This document shows positions 15,919 through 25,581 of a stretch of 64,000 nt of DNA, one piece after another. The first letter of the stretch is position 1. Each line of letters begins with the position of its first letter. The stretch lies in contig CP073344.1 in NCBI GenBank assembly GCA_024397875.1, positions 2,657,001-2,721,000 on the forward strand, read 5' to 3'. The notes below the pieces were generated by a model that did no database searches, had not been told where the DNA came from, and worked only from the letters and a program-made list of their open reading frames with translations. The DNA comes from Amphritea atlantica. Its GTDB lineage: Bacteria > Pseudomonadota > Gammaproteobacteria > Pseudomonadales > Balneatricaceae. The translations under genes were made by a program, and so were the position numbers.

Positions 15919-18900
15919 ATGTATCATCTTCCCGGCTTTACGATCCAGACGATTATTCACCGGGGCAAACACTGCACGGTTAGCCGGGCGCTGAGGGATA
16001 ATGATCTTCAACCGGTCATCATCAAACAGCTTAACAAAAGCTCATCAACTCCCGAAGATATCGGCCGCTTTGACCATGAGTTTGAGTTGCTCAGCAGCCT
16101 CCAGGTTGATGGTATTGTCCCGCCGTTGATTCAGACCAGCATTAACAATCTCTCGACGCTGGTATTCCCGGACCGGGGAGGCACATCCCTGAGACAGATG
16201 ATGCTGAAAAAGCAGTATTCCTGGGAACAGATATTGCCTATGGCGATCGCGCTTTGCGATCTGCTGGGACGCCTTCACAGCGAACGGGTGATACATAAAA
16301 AACTCTCGCCGGATAATATTCTCTGGTTACCGGAGAACGGAGAGGTACAGCTGATCGATTTTGCCATTGCCACCCGACTGACCCGGGAACAGGCCAGCTG
16401 GAACTCACAACAACTCTCCGTTGATGACCTGCGCTATATGGCACCGGAACAAACCGGGCGGATCAACCGGCATATCGATTTTCGCAGTGACTTTTACAGC
16501 CTGGGTGTCACCCTCTATGAATTACTCTGCGGCCGTCCTCCCTTTACGGGCAAAGATCGTCTGCAACTGATCCACAACCATATTGCCAAACACCCCCAGG
16601 CGCCCCATAAAGTCAAACCGGAAATACCGGAGATGATCAGCCGGATTATCCTGAAACTGATGGCAAAAGATGCCTCGGAGCGGTATCAGTCAAGCTTCGG
16701 TATCTCTCAGGATCTGAAACGCTGTCTGGCGCTTTGGACTCAGCAACAGAGTATCCCGCTGTTCAGTCTTGCCCGTAAAGATATCTCTGGACACTTCTCC
16801 ATCCCTCAACGTCTCTATGGACGTGCGGCAACCATTCAGAAACTGCGTAACAGTTTCGACCAGGCGAATCTGCGGCGTCAGGAGCTTATTCTGATTACCG
16901 GGTACGCCGGCGTGGGAAAGTCGAGTCTGGTTCACGAGCTGCGCCACTATATCCATGAGCAGAACGGCCGGTTTATCAGCGGCAAGTTTGATCAGTTCCG
17001 CCGCACCCGTCCCTACTCCGGTATTTTTCTCGCACTACAAGGCCTGATCCGGCAGCTGTTAACCGAGAACGAACAGGAGATTACGGTCTACCGGGATGAA
17101 ATCCTGACTGCGCTGGGACAGAATGCCCATGCGCTGATCCGCCTGGTTCCGGAACTGGAACTGATTATCGGCCCCCAGGAAAATAAGCCCCGCTTCTCTA
17201 TCCTGGAAGAACAGAACCGCTTTTCCCGACTGGTCAAATCACTGCTCAGTGTATTTGCAACCGCAAAAAACCCGCTGCTGCTGTTTCTCGATGATCTTCA
17301 CTGGGGGGATCTGGCGTCATTCAACCTGATCACCTCACTGTGTGAAGAGGGTGATATGTCAAACCTTCTGATTGTCGGCAGCTACCGGGACCAGGAGGTC
17401 GGCCCTACTCATCCGCTGACACAGGCTATCAGTAAGATAAAACAGGGCAGCTGTAACATCAGTGAGATTCTCCTTGAGCCGTTAAATAAGTCTCAGATTA
17501 TCAGACTAATTGCAGATACTCTGAGAACCGAACCGCAGCACTGTACCGAGCTGGCTCAGATCTGTCTGGAGAAGACCCAGGGCAACCCGTTTTTCCTCAT
17601 CCAGTTGCTTTACTCTCTGCATGATGAAGGGCTTATCCGCTTTCAAAGCAACCGCTGGCAATGGGATGAACAAAAAATCCAGTCGCGGGAGATGAGCGAT
17701 AACGTCATCGACCTGATGGTCAGCAAGATACAGAAACTGTCTCATGCGAGTCAGAAAGCTCTGCAGATGGCGGCCTGTATCGGCAGTCCTTTTGATCTCA
17801 ATACCCTCGCCGTTGTCTTAGAACAGAGTCCTCACAGCACCACTGAAAACCTGATGGACGCCATGCGTGAAGGGTTGCTCATTCCGCTGGATATCAACTA
17901 CTCAAGCCACTCAGGACTGCGCTTCGAACGTCACCGCTACCGCTTTGTACATGACCGGATTCAGCAGGCCGCCTACTCCCTGATTCCGGAAAGTCAGCGG
18001 CAACACCTGCACCTGCAGATCGGCCGGCTTTTGCAACAGCGTTTTCCTGATCAAAACAGCAGGCTGGTCTTTGAGATCACTAACCACCTGAACAGTGCCC
18101 GTAATCTTATTGAGTCCACTGCTGAGCTGACCGAGCTGGCATCGCTGAACTGCCAGTCCGGAACCCAGGCGCTGGATTCAGCGGCTTTCGATGCCGCTCA
18201 GGAGTATTTTCAGACAGGTATAGAGCTACTTCCCGAGAACAGTTGGCAACAGCATTACGAGCTGACCTTAACCCTCTATAAAAGTGGCGCCGAAGCCGCC
18301 TATATCCGCTCCCAGTATGAGCAGATGAACACGCTGATCGATGAGGTAATCCGCAACAGTGAAAACGAACTGGACCGGGTCAAAGTCTTCGAGATCAGAA
18401 TTCAGTCGCATATCGCCAGAAACCAGTTCGACCAGGCGATGAAAGTCGCCCTGCAGGTGCTTAAACTGCTGGGGGTAGAGCTGCCATCAAAACCCAGCAA
18501 ACGACATATCTGGCAAGGGGTTCTGAGAACGCAGTGGCTGCTGCAGCGACGCAACCGGGAGCAGATCATCAACGCATCACCGATGCAGGACCCCCGTGAT
18601 CTGGCGGCCCTGTCGATTCTGGCCAGCATGTTCGGGGCGGTCAAGTTTTCCAGCTCCGCCCTGCGGCCACTGGTGATGGCCAAGGAGGTTGAGCTAACTC
18701 TCACCCGGGGAATGACGGCACATTCGCCCATGGCTTTTGCCGGTTATGGGGGCATTCTGTGTGGCAAATATTCAGCGATTGAGCAGGGCTATCAGTTAGG
18801 TTCCATCGCTATAGAGATCGATCAGCAACAGCCTGACCGGCTGCTGCATCATCGCACCATGTCACTGTTCGACTCTTATATACGGCACTGGAAAGAGCCA

Positions 18901-21900
18901 CTGCAGAACTCACTGAGTTCGCTGATGGAAGGACATCAACAAGCGCTGAACTGCGGCGATATTGAGTGGGGCAGTTACAGTCTCGCGGCCTGGATTCAGT
19001 ATGCGTTTACCCAGACTGAGAATTTCGCAGAGATTCAACCAACACTGGAAAACTACACCAACTCACTACTGCAATACGGGCAAAAACCGTCTATACAATA
19101 CTCACTCCAGGCATTGCAGGCGATTGATAACCTGCTAGGAAAAAATGAAGACCCGACCCAGCTATTTGGTCGTTTTTTCAACCAGACGATGCTCAAAGAA
19201 CACCACCATGAAGATCATCGCACTGCGATCGCCACCTATCACCACTATTGCTCGCTACTCTGCTTTATTTTTGAAGACTATCAACAGGCTAACTGGCATT
19301 GCGAAACAGGGGCCCCCTATCTGCCACATATTGTCGGCACCTATTCCTCTCCCTGTTTTGAATATATGACCGCTCTGTCCAGGCTCGCCCTGCTCTCTGA
19401 TATCAGTATTCTCCAGCAAAGCCATAAGCTGAAACGTCCGCGCAACACGTTGCGTAAAGCAAAACGACTGGCAGGTCACTGCCCTGAAAACCATCAGCAT
19501 TTTGCCTCATTGCTGCAAGCCGAGCTGTATCGGGCCACTGGCCAGTACCATAAAGCAATGGACTATTATGATGCTGCAATCAGCTCAGCTCAGCGTAACC
19601 ATTTTTATCTGATGGCCGCCCTGGCCACAGAGATGGCTGGCAGATGCTATCTGGAGTGGGATAAACAAAATATTGCCAGCACTTATCTCAACGATGCCTG
19701 GAACGCATATAAGCGGTTGCAGGTAAAGCCAAAACTACAACAGTTACAAAACCGCTATCCGGAACTCTTTGCCAGTCGCAGTATCAGCAACAACGAAAAA
19801 AACCTGGCACTGACCAACGCTGATGACGGAGAAACGTTTTCTAATCAACAGCTGGATACCATCTCGGTAATCCGCTCCTCCCAGGCCATTTCCGATGAAA
19901 TTGTACTGGAGAAACTGCTTGGCAGGCTGATGGCGCTGGCGCTGGAGAGTGCCGGAGCCCAGCGGGCAATTCTGATTCTCAAAGAGCGGGACGAATATTA
20001 TATCGAAGCAGAAACCGAGCTGGATCAGCCACCCCGGTTCTTCAAGGGCCTCACCCTGGATGACTGCACTACGTTGCCGGCCAGTATTGTCCATTATGCC
20101 GCCCGTACCAAGGAGATCGTGGTCCTCAGTGATGCCCACACTCACGAGATGTTTATGCAGGATAGTTATCTGCGCCAGTATAAGCCCCGGTCATTACTCT
20201 GCATGCCGATCCTCTACCACGGAGAGCTGACCGCCCTGCTTTATCTGGAGAATAATGAAAGCCGCAATGTATTTGACCCATCCCGAATGGAAACCCTGCA
20301 AATTCTCTCGGCCCAGGCGGCCATCTCCATCGAAAACGCCAAGCTATACTCCAGCCTGGAACAGTCAGAACAGGAGTTTCGCTCACTGTTTGAAAACACC
20401 GTTGAAGCCATTTTCAGGGCCAGTGCGCAGGGGCATTTTATCTCCGCTAACCCGGCGCTGGCTGAACTGTTAGGCTATTCCAACCCACAGGAGTTTCTTC
20501 ACACCATCACCGATATTGGCAGTCAGTGCTTTGCCAATAGCATCGATCTGCACAGTTTCCTCAATCAGTTATCTGCAGATAATCGGGTGCTCGGTTTCGA
20601 AACCGAGTGGCTGCGCCGCGATGGCACCCCGGTAAATGTATCCATCTCTGCTCGCCGGGAACTGGATGAGCAAGGCAATGTTGTCTATTACGAAGGTTCG
20701 CTGACCAATATCACCGAACGAAAAGCGAAAGAACAGGCACAGCTGAATCTACAGAAGTCAGAAGCCGCCAGTCAGGCGAAGTCTGAATTCCTGGCAACCA
20801 TCAGCCACGAGATCAGAACGCCCATGAACGGCATTCTGGGGATGGCTCAGCTACTCAATAAAGGCAACCTTCTCCCTGATCAGCGAGAACAGGTCGAGGC
20901 GATCTACCAATCCGGTCAGAACCTCCTGTCAATCCTTAATGATGTCCTGGATTTCACCAAGGCAGAAGCGGGTCAGGTGGAACTGCACAACGCTCCCTTC
21001 TCCGTCAGGCAGGTGCTCAATGAACTGGAGTTGATGCTGCGGCCAATGACACTGGAAGAACGTCTGTCACTTGAACTGGCTATCAGTGACTCGCTTCCCG
21101 ACAGGGTTTTCGGTGACCGACGCAGCCTGGTACAGGTATTGATGAACCTCTGCGCCAATGCCATTAAATTTACCCAGCAGGGTTACATTAAAATATTGGT
21201 CAACGCCCGTCAGAGTGATCAGACCGCCGAGATCCGCTTTACGGTTGAAGATAGTGGTATAGGTATTCCTGAAGAGTCGCACCACCGGATCTTCCAGCAC
21301 TTCTCCCAGGCAGACTCCTCTATCACTCGCCGGTATGGTGGCACCGGTCTGGGACTTGCCATCAGTAAGAAAATGGTTGAACTGCAACAGGGCGAGATCG
21401 GTTTTAGCAGCATCGCGGGACACGGGAGTCAGTTCTGGTTCTCTATCCCCTATGCGTTAGCCACGACGGAACAAGAGACCAAAATACTCAGTCAGCCAGC
21501 CATCCAGGCTCCGGAACCACTCCATATTTTGCTGGTCGAGGATACGGTTATCAATCAACAGGTGGCGAAAGGACTGTTAGAAAGCGATGGCCATCGGGTC
21601 GAGATCGCCGAAAACGGTTATACCGCCCTGCAGAAACATGATCAGCACGACTATGATCTGGTACTGATGGATATCCACCTGCCGGATATGGATGGCATGG
21701 AAACCACCCGCAGAATCCGCCAGCATCACATGCCGGAAAAAGCCAATGTACGGGTGATCGCGCTGACCGCCAGTATTACCGAAGCGGAGATCAACAACTA
21801 TCATGCAGCGGGGATTGATGCGGTGATTGGCAAACCATTGCAGTATACCGAGCTGCAACGGTTGTTGACTCAACAACCGTCAGCGCTTAAAAATACAGAG

Positions 21901-22281
21901 CTTAACCCTTCAGTACATAGTCCTTCAGATACGGTTATGACCATTCTCGATGAACATCTGGTTAGTCAGCATTGCAGCATGTTAGGCCGTGAGAAATTTA
22001 TCCGTCTGCTTGATCAACTTGAACAGCAATGCCGCCAACTGACTGAGAAGATGCAGCAGGCATACGAGGCTGAGGATGTTAAGGCGATGCAAAGTTTCGC
22101 CCATCAGTTGGCGGGCGCAGCGGCTAATTTTGGTCTGAGAGCACTGGCCGTGCGGAGTAAAGCGATAGAAATGGATGAAGAAGTAATCACACCAGCCACC
22201 TGCGACGAACTGCAGAGCCTGGTGACTAGCGGTCTTGAGGCGCTGCGTCAGTTTAGTCAGCAGAGCGAAACCAGCGAATAG
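15919..22281 (+). CDS. Giant Ser/Thr-kinase-like / AAA ATPase / GAF / PAS / hybrid histidine kinase with Hpt
   Basis: This is a 2120-residue cytoplasmic signalling protein with no membrane segment. Domains in order: protein-kinase-like fold (1-270); AAA/NACHT-like ATPase (Walker A GYAGVGKSS near 327, Walker B LLLFLDDLHW near 455); a long helical-repeat region (about 700-1300); GAF (about 1330-1480); PAS (about 1490-1610); HisKA with His1630 (SHEIRTPMNG); HATPase (GGTGLGLAISK); receiver with Asp1918; Hpt with His2062 (FAHQLAGAAANF). In the kinase-like domain the HRD aspartate is replaced: the loop reads HKKLSPDN with Lys128 at that place, though DFA (Asp147) and APE remain, so it may be a pseudokinase. 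It is co-transcribed with the response regulator and probably phosphorylates it through the Hpt. Confidence 0.93.
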   Translation: MYHLPGFTIQTIIHRGKHCTVSRALRDNDLQPVIIKQLNKSSSTPEDIGRFDHEFELLSSLQVDGIVPPLIQTSINNLSTLVFPDRGGTSLRQMMLKKQYSWEQILPMAIALCDLLGRLHSERVIHKKLSPDNILWLPENGEVQLIDFAIATRLTREQASWNSQQLSVDDLRYMAPEQTGRINRHIDFRSDFYSLGVTLYELLCGRPPFTGKDRLQLIHNHIAKHPQAPHKVKPEIPEMISRIILKLMAKDASERYQSSFGISQDLKRCLALWTQQQSIPLFSLARKDISGHFSIPQRLYGRAATIQKLRNSFDQANLRRQELILITGYAGVGKSSLVHELRHYIHEQNGRFISGKFDQFRRTRPYSGIFLALQGLIRQLLTENEQEITVYRDEILTALGQNAHALIRLVPELELIIGPQENKPRFSILEEQNRFSRLVKSLLSVFATAKNPLLLFLDDLHWGDLASFNLITSLCEEGDMSNLLIVGSYRDQEVGPTHPLTQAISKIKQGSCNISEILLEPLNKSQIIRLIADTLRTEPQHCTELAQICLEKTQGNPFFLIQLLYSLHDEGLIRFQSNRWQWDEQKIQSREMSDNVIDLMVSKIQKLSHASQKALQMAACIGSPFDLNTLAVVLEQSPHSTTENLMDAMREGLLIPLDINYSSHSGLRFERHRYRFVHDRIQQAAYSLIPESQRQHLHLQIGRLLQQRFPDQNSRLVFEITNHLNSARNLIESTAELTELASLNCQSGTQALDSAAFDAAQEYFQTGIELLPENSWQQHYELTLTLYKSGAEAAYIRSQYEQMNTLIDEVIRNSENELDRVKVFEIRIQSHIARNQFDQAMKVALQVLKLLGVELPSKPSKRHIWQGVLRTQWLLQRRNREQIINASPMQDPRDLAALSILASMFGAVKFSSSALRPLVMAKEVELTLTRGMTAHSPMAFAGYGGILCGKYSAIEQGYQLGSIAIEIDQQQPDRLLHHRTMSLFDSYIRHWKEPLQNSLSSLMEGHQQALNCGDIEWGSYSLAAWIQYAFTQTENFAEIQPTLENYTNSLLQYGQKPSIQYSLQALQAIDNLLGKNEDPTQLFGRFFNQTMLKEHHHEDHRTAIATYHHYCSLLCFIFEDYQQANWHCETGAPYLPHIVGTYSSPCFEYMTALSRLALLSDISILQQSHKLKRPRNTLRKAKRLAGHCPENHQHFASLLQAELYRATGQYHKAMDYYDAAISSAQRNHFYLMAALATEMAGRCYLEWDKQNIASTYLNDAWNAYKRLQVKPKLQQLQNRYPELFASRSISNNEKNLALTNADDGETFSNQQLDTISVIRSSQAISDEIVLEKLLGRLMALALESAGAQRAILILKERDEYYIEAETELDQPPRFFKGLTLDDCTTLPASIVHYAARTKEIVVLSDAHTHEMFMQDSYLRQYKPRSLLCMPILYHGELTALLYLENNESRNVFDPSRMETLQILSAQAAISIENAKLYSSLEQSEQEFRSLFENTVEAIFRASAQGHFISANPALAELLGYSNPQEFLHTITDIGSQCFANSIDLHSFLNQLSADNRVLGFETEWLRRDGTPVNVSISARRELDEQGNVVYYEGSLTNITERKAKEQAQLNLQKSEAASQAKSEFLATISHEIRTPMNGILGMAQLLNKGNLLPDQREQVEAIYQSGQNLLSILNDVLDFTKAEAGQVELHNAPFSVRQVLNELELMLRPMTLEERLSLELAISDSLPDRVFGDRRSLVQVLMNLCANAIKFTQQGYIKILVNARQSDQTAEIRFTVEDSGIGIPEESHHRIFQHFSQADSSITRRYGGTGLGLAISKKMVELQQGEIGFSSIAGHGSQFWFSIPYALATTEQETKILSQPAIQAPEPLHILLVEDTVINQQVAKGLLESDGHRVEIAENGYTALQKHDQHDYDLVLMDIHLPDMDGMETTRRIRQHHMPEKANVRVIALTASITEAEINNYHAAGIDAVIGKPLQYTELQRLLTQQPSALKNTELNPSVHSPSDTVMTILDEHLVSQHCSMLGREKFIRLLDQLEQQCRQLTEKMQQAYEAEDVKAMQSFAHQLAGAAANFGLRALAVRSKAIEMDEEVITPATCDELQSLVTSGLEALRQFSQQSETSE

Positions 22282-22293
22282 CTTTTAAAGGCT

Positions 22294-22319
22294 AAAAAAA
22301 AGCCCCTCATCAGAGGGGC
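22294..22319 (-). terminator. Intrinsic terminator downstream of porin-aldehyde dehydrogenase operon
   Basis: GCCCCTC-ATCA-GAGGGGC forms a perfect 7-base stem; on the minus strand it is followed by eight T residues. It lies about 190 bases after the aldehyde dehydrogenase stop and just beyond the end of the convergent giant kinase gene. Confidence 0.75.
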
Positions 22320-22507
22320 AAAGCTTCCGCTTTTAACCAGGAAGAAAGCACCGGGATACGCTCCCGGCAGGGCGATCAAGAGACAAGATTTAACAGAAAA
22401 TTCTGATAAACAGAGGCGAGATAAGCATAAACAGAGATAACAGAGAGCAGCCTTTATCACTTAATCGGGCTGCTTCCTATTCAGCGCTGCGCACTCAGCA
22501 TCAATAA

Positions 22508-23923
22508 TTATTTATTGATATTAAGAACCTGCGCAGAGGTGTATTCCATCAGACCTTCCTGACCAAACTCAACGCCGAAGCCTGACATCTTACAGCCACC
22601 GAAAGGCGCATAAGGCAGCAACTCGGCATGACCATTAACCCAGGCGGTACCGCACTCCAGACGACCGGCAATCTGAGTCGCTTTAGCAATATCAGACGAC
22701 CAGACAGATCCACCCAGCCCCACGTCTGCAGCATTGGCGCGTTTGATCGCATCCTCAACATCACTGTAACGGATAATTGGCAAAACCGGGCCGAACTGTT
22801 CCTCATCGACCAGACGACAGCCGTCAGTCACATCAGCAACCAGCGTCGGGGGATAAAAGTATCCGGCACCGTCCATCGGCGACCCACCACAGATAATCCG
22901 GGCACCATTGGCGCGGGCATCTTCCACCAGCTCGTTTACCAGATTCAGCTGAGCACGGTTCTGTACCGGCCCAAAAGTCACCCCCTCGTTCAGACCGTTA
23001 CCCATCACCTGTTTAGCGGCGACATCAGCCAGTTTTTCACACAGTTCTTCATAGATAGAGTCGTGCACATAGAGACGCTTCAACGCGGCGCAGGTTTGCC
23101 CCATATTGAGGAACGCTGTCTGGAAAATACCCTCGGCAACTACCGCAGGATCAGCATCTGGCAACACGATACCGGCATCATTTCCGCCCAGTTCCAGAGT
23201 CAGACGTTTAAGGTTATCGGCGGCACCGCGCATAATGGTTTGCCCGGTTGGGGTCGATCCGGTAAATACAATTTTGCGGATGCCCGGATGTCGGGTCATA
23301 CCGCTGCCAATACCACTTTCACCGGTAACGACATTGACCAGCCCTGGAGGCGCGACTTCATTGATAATCTCCACCAGACGGATGGTATTCAGCGGTGTCA
23401 GGCCGGAGGGTTTAGAAACCACCGTATTACCGGAACGAATCGCCGGCATGATATGCCAGACAGCGATCATCAGTGGCCAGTTCCACGGCGTGATAGAGCC
23501 AACGACGCCGAGAGGCTTACGATGTACCTCAACCCGTTTAGTGTCACTGTCTTCAAGAATATCCACAGGCATTTCCAGCTCTGCGGTCGCACGGGTCCAG
23601 GCAACAGCGCCGCCGACTTCCATCTGTGCCAGAAACAGCGGCTTACCCTGTTCCTCAACGATAATCTGTGCCAGCTCAGCAGCATTCGCCTCAATACGAT
23701 CAGCGATATCATGAAGCAACTTTTTCCGCTCGGCATCGCTGGAGTGCTGCCAGCTTTCATAACATGCCTGTGCGGCACTGACCGCTTCATCCAGCTGTTC
23801 AACACTTGCCTGAGGGCAGAGAGCAACCACTGCTTCGGTCGCCGGGTTCAGAACGTCAAAAAAACCACCCTGAGGCGCGGTCTTCTGACCATTAATCATC
23901 AGTGAATACTCTTTCATACTCAT
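22508..23923 (-). CDS. Aldehyde dehydrogenase (NAD(P)-dependent), second copy
   Basis: The aldehyde dehydrogenase has 471 residues counted from the ATG at 23923, which has AAGGA five bases upstream; an in-frame extension further upstream would overlap the porin gene and has no ribosome site. TPWNWP, ELGGND and the catalytic cysteine in NMGQTCAALKR are present. It belongs to a different branch from the enzyme at 3832-5331: shorter, with a distinct N terminus. It follows the porin by 61 bases and shares its promoter, whose phased repeats match those of qhpA copy 2. This suggests a role in the same amine or aldehyde pathway; the substrate is not known. Confidence 0.87.
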   Translation of the reverse strand: MSMKEYSLMINGQKTAPQGGFFDVLNPATEAVVALCPQASVEQLDEAVSAAQACYESWQHSSDAERKKLLHDIADRIEANAAELAQIIVEEQGKPLFLAQMEVGGAVAWTRATAELEMPVDILEDSDTKRVEVHRKPLGVVGSITPWNWPLMIAVWHIMPAIRSGNTVVSKPSGLTPLNTIRLVEIINEVAPPGLVNVVTGESGIGSGMTRHPGIRKIVFTGSTPTGQTIMRGAADNLKRLTLELGGNDAGIVLPDADPAVVAEGIFQTAFLNMGQTCAALKRLYVHDSIYEELCEKLADVAAKQVMGNGLNEGVTFGPVQNRAQLNLVNELVEDARANGARIICGGSPMDGAGYFYPPTLVADVTDGCRLVDEEQFGPVLPIIRYSDVEDAIKRANAADVGLGGSVWSSDIAKATQIAGRLECGTAWVNGHAELLPYAPFGGCKMSGFGVEFGQEGLMEYTSAQVLNINK

Positions 23924-23943
23924 ATTCCTTTGTTGGAGAAATG

Positions 23944-23972
23944 CAGGGCCCCTTTCGAAGCCCTGTTTTTTT
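23944..23972 (+). terminator. Hairpin with T-tract between porin and aldehyde dehydrogenase
   Basis: CAGGGC and GCCCTG (with further partial pairing in the 10-base loop) are followed by seven T residues on the plus strand, the direction opposite to the flanking genes. It could stop antisense transcription, or on the minus strand act as a stabilising hairpin at the end of the porin message. Function is uncertain. Confidence 0.4.
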
Positions 23973-23984
23973 ATAGTTATGTAA

Positions 23985-25301
23985 TCAGAACGGCACGATT
24001 GCGATAATCTGTGCATAGGTATTGGTGTTATCGTTACCCTGCGAACTGTTGGCATTATCCGGGGTGTAGAAGCCCAGAACCGGACTGATAATCAGATGAT
24101 CCATCGCCACCCACTCAGCCCAGATATTCAGTTCATTCGCAGACAGGTCCACAGCATCAGTGTCATTCTTATCTTCAAAGTTGAAGTAGCCGGCCCCCAC
24201 TGTAAGCATCTCAGTAGGATGTGCTGTTACACCGAGGTAGTTAATATCGGTACCCGTACCGAAAGGTCCGGCGTAGTTTGCAGCCACTTCGCCCTGGAAC
24301 CAGGTGCCGTAGCCACGGTTAAAGCCGAAGAACAGTGGATCATAGCCTGCATCATAGCTCGTGAAACGGTAGTTAACGCTTGGAGCCCATGGCGCATCAG
24401 CAAAGGTCCAGCCCGCTTCAGCATACCAGGCATTCGTGTCATCACCGGTTACACCATCTTCCTGAGATACGTACTCAGAAGAGAGGAACAGGTTTTCAAC
24501 ACCGGCATTACCCTGATAGCGAACGCTGATGGTTTTCTGGCCGTCACGCCCCTCAAGCCCCATGAATGCAGCTTCACCAGCATCCACACCCAGGCCTTTG
24601 ATATACATCGCGCCAAAGGTGCCTTTTTCAGTCACATATTCAAGGTTGACACCCGCCAGCTCCGTACTGGCCTGTCCGGCATTATCCGACTCAATCCAGA
24701 AAATGTCTGAGCGAACTCCATCATCACCGCCAACACGGGCAACCACGGTTTTATCAAATGCTTTACGGGCCGCCAGCCAGTAGGCACCACCACGGTCAGG
24801 CTCAAACGCAGGGTCAATACCCTCAAGGCCTTTACCTAAATTAAGAGAATCACCATTAAGAATAAAACCATCACCGATGGTCAGATTCTGACGACCGACA
24901 GAGAGTTCAAACATGTCGGTGCGCACCCCGATATAGAGGTCCTCAATTTTGGTTTTATTTTCGTCTCCGGTGGTCAGACCGGCGGCATCTCCATCCCCCC
25001 AGGTACCGGAAGACACAGCATTAGCAGCGCCGAACAGGGATGCCCCATTACTCAGATCTCGTGACCCACTAAAACCGTACTTAATATAGCCTTCCTGCCA
25101 GCCTGGTTCTGATTCACTATTACCATAGGTTTCATCACTGCTGAACACACCAAAAACAGCTTCCACATCCAGATTAACCTCAGTCCCATCCTGTGAGTAA
25201 AGGTTGTAAGCCTGTGCCGGCATAGCCATGGCTGCAGTTGCTGCAGCAACCGCAGCAGATAGCAGGTAACCAGACAGGTTATGGCCATTTGATTTCTTCA
25301 T
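23985..25301 (-). CDS. Outer-membrane porin
   Basis: The 438-residue product has a signal peptide (MKKSNGHNLSGYLLSAAV... cleaved after MAMPAQA) and a mature chain of alternating, Gly- and aromatic-rich beta strands ending IIAIVPF, with a C-terminal Phe as in outer-membrane barrels. The segment DLYIGVRTDMFELSVGRQNL is typical of porins of the alginate-export/DUF1302-like type. The ATG at 25301 follows a GGAGG site. It precedes the aldehyde dehydrogenase in a two-gene operon and shares a promoter element with qhpA copy 2, so it may admit amines or related organic substrates. The transported substrate is unknown. Confidence 0.82.
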   Translation of the reverse strand: MKKSNGHNLSGYLLSAAVAAATAAMAMPAQAYNLYSQDGTEVNLDVEAVFGVFSSDETYGNSESEPGWQEGYIKYGFSGSRDLSNGASLFGAANAVSSGTWGDGDAAGLTTGDENKTKIEDLYIGVRTDMFELSVGRQNLTIGDGFILNGDSLNLGKGLEGIDPAFEPDRGGAYWLAARKAFDKTVVARVGGDDGVRSDIFWIESDNAGQASTELAGVNLEYVTEKGTFGAMYIKGLGVDAGEAAFMGLEGRDGQKTISVRYQGNAGVENLFLSSEYVSQEDGVTGDDTNAWYAEAGWTFADAPWAPSVNYRFTSYDAGYDPLFFGFNRGYGTWFQGEVAANYAGPFGTGTDINYLGVTAHPTEMLTVGAGYFNFEDKNDTDAVDLSANELNIWAEWVAMDHLIISPVLGFYTPDNANSSQGNDNTNTYAQIIAIVPF

Positions 25302-25461
25302 CGATATTTCCTCCGCGAACACGCGATATTTTTATAATCGTCAGGCAGCGGATCTTCGCCGCTGTCTTGCAGTGACTGCCGATTAACCTGTCAGAGTTCG
25401 AAGGGGAGAACTCTATACAGGTCAGGACAGACTGAGCACAGGAAACAGAGTAACTTCAGGG

Positions 25462-25521
25462 TGTAAACCAGATTTCGTGGAAATGTATAATGTTGTATGA
25501 AGATGTAACGAAATATAACAA
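25462..25521. promoter_or_regulatory. 10-bp-phased TGT repeat array upstream of porin
   Basis: TGTATA, TGTATG, TGTAAC and TATAAC start at 25484, 25494, 25504 and 25514, exactly 10 bases apart, with TGTAAA at 25462. It aligns without gaps to 14971-15030 upstream of qhpA copy 2 (38 of 60 bases). It lies about 160 bases before the porin ATG. A GGGCTTTC/GAAAGCCC hairpin at 25533-25557 lies next to it, just after the truncated hemoglobin stop, without a clear T-tract. Confidence 0.6.
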
Positions 25522-25581
25522 GAAGAGGATATGGGCTTTCTCAGCGTAAGAAAGCCCGGATTAAAAAGGATAACTGCCCCG

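Noticed and set aside
22282..22507. Possible small RNA between convergent genes
   Set aside because: Several short hairpins are present (AGCAGCC/GGCTGCT near 22447), but no promoter or conserved structure can be supported beyond the terminator at 22294-22319.
22628..23905. 425-codon plus-strand open reading frame
   Set aside because: Antisense to the aldehyde dehydrogenase, with a composition rich in Arg, His and Gln typical of shadow frames; the minus-strand product is a clear enzyme.
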